Assembly: GCA_029891385.1 (NCBI GenBank)
Contig: CM057229.1
Location: forward strand, 3,101,001 to 3,165,000
DNA length: 64,000 bases
Direction: 5' to 3'
DNA from: Erythroxylum novogranatense
Lineage: Eukaryota > Streptophyta > Magnoliopsida > Malpighiales > Erythroxylaceae
In this document: piece by piece, positions 60,889 through 64,000 of the stretch
How positions within the stretch are numbered: position 1 is the stretch's first letter
Layout: the number at the start of each line of letters is the position of its first letter
Notes under the pieces: generated by a model
Database searches by the model: none
Seen by the model: only the letters and a program-made list of their open reading frames with translations
Told to the model about the DNA's origin: nothing
Made by a program: the position numbers and the translations under genes

Positions 60889-63621
60889 TGTAGCGCCCCC
60901 TTACCGTAGGGTATGCACCGAGATGCCGGTAGGTCGTTCCGATACATAACCCACGATGAGGGTACACTACGAACGATCAATTCTATAAACCTTATGGCAT
61001 TAATATTAAAACCAAAATACTTTCATTTCATAACCTCAAAACAACACTTACAAGAATAACAGTTTCCACAGTTTACAAATATATCTTCAAAAAGGAACCG
61101 AAATGAAAGCCTAAGCTAGGTCATTCTCAAAATCGAACCCAGCTGACCGACCTGTGAGCCATGCTTCCCGAGCCAACACGCTCACACTGCGAAAAAGTTA
61201 AACCCTGGAGCTAGGAGTCTATTATCACTGTCCTGAAAAATAATTGCAATGTTGGGTGAGTTTGCGAACTCAGCGAGAAACCATCATCGATGGTCCACCC
61301 AACTCATGCATATACACGTAATTTACGGAAATAACATATATCAACACTTTCAGAAAATCATATACATTCAATTTCACATTTATAAGGCATTTTGCCTTTC
61401 ATACTATTCACATTTGATCATTTCATATGAAAAATGCATATGTGACACTTTCCGGTTATTACATTATTGTGACCGCGCGCTTGAGCTCATTTACGTTGAG
61501 CCAGTGGCTCTGAATTTCGTTGGGCTTGAAGCCCCGTACATCGAGCTGTGTTGATAAAATCGTTGGGCTCAGGCCACGGCGCGCTGAGCTTGAAGCTCAA
61601 AATACGGTACGCACCGGCCACAATCACAATTATCTGATCATGCCTTTATGCATGAATGCACATGTTCAATTCACAATAATTGTGTCACAACCTATCACAC
61701 TATGTCCGATTTCGAATTAAACCAATCAATTTCGATTTTATGCACAATTAACACTTCTATAACAATTCCAAATATTTCAGACACTTGTGGTCCGAAATCA
61801 ATCAAAGGCAAACATATAGATCCATCCTTACTCCACATGGCATAGGTGTATAAAATGTAACACGTACAGGTTGAGAAACTAACTAGATTACTCACCTCAA
61901 AACTTCCGAGCTATTGCCGGGAAGTCTCAGCTATGTCCGACGATCGACGCTCCACTTGAGCCTCTAAACAATCAGAATAATTCAACATTACTAATTGAAC
62001 AATTTCTAATATTTAATAATTGCATATGTAGCGAATGCGATTGGTGCAACACATGTTATGACATTCCCGATCCTATTCCCGAATCTTCCAATTCAATTCT
62101 CTTTTCCTCTACATAATAGCAATTCCTAATACCATAATTCAATTGACTAAAAACCACTCCAATTGAAAAATCACATTCACTAATTAATCGCCATCCGATT
62201 TCGAGAATTATAGAATTAAATTCCGAGTTTCCCTCATACCAATTCACAATTCTTAGTCTCTAAAGTTCAATTAATCCATAGCCAAACTTATAAGAAATTT
62301 AAACCTCAAAGAAAACACTTCATTTTAGGACATTTAGGGGTCCTCGCCGGGGCGTCTCCACAGGTTTGTCGCGACGTCTCCACAGTGGCTCGTCGCGACG
62401 TATAAGTTTACTCGTCTCGACGTCCACCTCACCGCTCATCGCGACGTCTAGCTCGTTGCGGAGAACGCTCGTCGCGACGTCTAATTATTTTCACGTCGCG
62501 ACGTACGAGCTTTGGTTCGTCTTCTCCGATTCTCCTTTTTCAATTCTCTCTCTAAAATTACATCCATAACTCAACTTTTATCTTTACAAACACTCCAAAA
62601 CAACTCCATATACTAAGCACAACTCATTTCTAACCTTAATTCCATCAAAAATCAATTATTATTCAAACACCCAAATCAAATCAAGAAAATTCATCATCCG
62701 AAACTCAACCATCTTTCATTCATCAAATACTTTAATCAATCCTCAATATATACCAATTAATCCATAAATCAAACTATCTAAAGCAAGAAGGGAAGAGAAC
62801 TTACTTGAAGAAATCTCCAAATCTTCAAAATCACTCCAACCCTAAATCAAGCAACACCTGCAGTTTCACCAAATCCCACACCCATGATCAACTTCTCTAA
62901 TACCAAGCTTAGGGAATAGAGTAAAGGTGGAGAACGAAACAATTTTAGCAAGAAGAATCAAGAAGAAAGTGAGCAAAGAGGAGATCACGAACAAGAAGAG
63001 AAAACTAGCAGGGAGAGAGTATCATATAAGGAAATTCAAAAGGTAAGAGGTTTTATACGAGGATTTTAAAGCTAAGGGCATGTTTGGCAATTCATTTGCC
63101 ACATGCCCAAATCTTAGGGTCTAAAAATCCAAATTCTTATTCTAATTTTCTCCCAATTTCGCAATGACTATAAATAATAAATCCTAAAATCAAGACTCAA
63201 AATATCCCATGCCAATTGTCAATCAATTTCGGAACCAAAATCTAATTAATCAGTCATTAAGCCATTTTTTCGGTCCGGACCCATTACTCTAAAAATTCTC
63301 AAAAAATTCCTATAAATCCTCAAAATTAGGAAACATATAATCCTATACTCAAATTCCAATTTTCAAACCCCTAAATTCAATTTTCATTCCAATTCTCTAA
63401 TCAAAACCTAATCTGCACAATTATCACCTGATTTTCCAATTTACACAATTAAGTCGGGACATTGTCATACTTGTATGTACATATAGATGCTATGCAATAT
63501 TAATCATTTATCAATAATCTAGAGGCTATAAATGCATGTGCAAATTCAAATTATACATGCACCCAATCCTAATCCATCCGAATTACCAATATGCCCTTCA
63601 CATCAGTAACGGGATGTTACA
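60889..63621 (-). repeat. LTR B4 (shared by B copies 3 and 4)
   Basis: 2733 bp, TG...CA, very close to B3 including the extended CG island (62338-62515). TATA 63051-63058, donor-like 62799-62804, block 61896-61963, hairpin array 61480-61605, palindrome 60890-60970. The PPT of copy 4 follows at 63622. Confidence 0.9.
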
Positions 63622-64000
63622 ATTATCCCTTCCTAATAAAAATTTCGTCCCGAATTTTCTTACCTAACTGATCGAACAAGTGAGTGTACTGCCTCCTTAT
63701 GTGCTCCTCAGTCTCCCAAGTCGCCTCCTCAGTGGAGTGGTTCTTCCAAAGGACTTTCACTAATGGAATCACCCTGCTCCTCAACTGCTTGACCCGCGAT
63801 CCTATAATCCGCACCGGCTCCTCGACATAACTCAAATCATTAGCTACCTCGATCTCCTGAGCTGGGATCACATGCGTCAGATCTGATCAATATCTCCGGA
63901 GCATGCTCACATGAAAAACGTCATGCAACTGAGACATCTCACTCGGCAACTCTAATCTATAGGCCAATGGTCCTATCTTCTCGAGGATCTCATAAGGACC
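63622..64000 (-). pseudogene. B copy 4 pol terminus, cut by window edge
   Basis: PPT variant attatcccttcct, then the chromodomain frame (63623-63871: VKQLRSRVIPLVKVLWKNH, EEATWETEEH) and the start of the integrase C-terminal region to the window end. It has the same interrupting stop (gatcaatatc, about 63888) as copies 2 and 3. It shows that the array continues to the right. Confidence 0.85.

Larger units (their letters stand above)
6339..64000 (-). mobile_element. Head-to-tail array of family B Ty3/gypsy (Tekay-like) retrotransposon
   Basis: Reading on the minus strand, four LTRs alternate with four internal domains, all in the same orientation: LTR B1 6339-9028, internal 1 9029-13695, LTR B2 13696-16379, internal 2 16380-53517 (with nested insertions), LTR B3 53518-56238, internal 3 56239-60888, LTR B4 60889-63621, internal 4 from 63622 past the window end. 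Each complete internal domain runs from PBS (initiator-Met tRNA) to PPT, with gag, protease, RT, RNase H, integrase and a C-terminal chromodomain. LTRs B2, B3 and B4 are each followed to the right by the PPT of another copy instead of a TSD, so neighbouring copies share LTRs. No copy is intact. Confidence 0.85.

Noticed and set aside
1..64000. tRNA or rRNA genes
   Set aside because: No cloverleaf or conserved rRNA core was recognised; the tRNA-like matches are only the short primer binding sites.

Overview
The window is transposable-element DNA from a flowering plant, probably a eudicot; I cannot name the species. The evidence is: AT-rich DNA with no bacterial gene organisation; several chromodomain-bearing Ty3/gypsy (Metaviridae, Tekay/Del-like) LTR retrotransposons; primer binding sites (PBS) matching plant initiator-Met tRNA; and plant-type TATA boxes inside the LTRs. 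No intact host gene was found. The only host-like coding trace is a 36-bp HSP90-like fragment at 6303-6338.

Layout. 1-2856: remnant of a plus-strand Ty3/gypsy element (element A), with an internal 3' end, a polypurine tract (PPT) and a partial LTR. 2303-2856 and 5289-5842: two 554-bp direct repeats flanking an unclassified non-coding 2.4-kb segment. 5843-6338: short flank ending in the HSP90-like codons. 6339-64000 (continuing off the window): a head-to-tail, minus-strand array of family B with four LTRs (6339-9028, 13696-16379, 53518-56238, 60889-63621) and four internal domains, the last cut by the window edge. Internal domain 2 is split by two insertions. The first is a plus-strand family C dimer (16466-46314; LTR-internal-LTR-internal-LTR; target site duplication (TSD) gctcc). 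The second is solo LTR F (49194-51794; TSD tctgc). Both C copies carry solo LTR E at the same gag site (25082-28860 and 35903-39720; TSD tgggt). Only C copy 1 carries solo-LTR-like D (19758-24486; TSD tttgc).

Inferred order: B array forms; C inserts into B pol; E inserts into C gag; C duplicates by recombination between its LTRs; D then enters copy 1, which also loses its RT core. Where F falls in this order is not determined. All gag-pol copies are broken by stops, frameshifts and deletions. Many stops in C are CAG-to-TAG changes and many small indels sit at CHG sites, so both methylation-driven decay and methylation-related basecalling error are possible; the pseudogene calls should be read with that in mind.

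The most interesting signals are in the LTRs, not the proteins. The LTRs of A, B, E and F share (i) a 64-71-bp block bounded by a splice-acceptor-like and a splice-donor-like site, downstream of a first donor that follows the TATA box. B, E and F also share (ii) an ~80-bp quasi-palindrome at the 3' LTR terminus, next to the PBS in B; (iii) arrays of 22-24-bp mini-hairpins (also recognisable in A); and (iv) a conserved double hairpin. Most LTRs also carry a CG-rich island of short palindromes.
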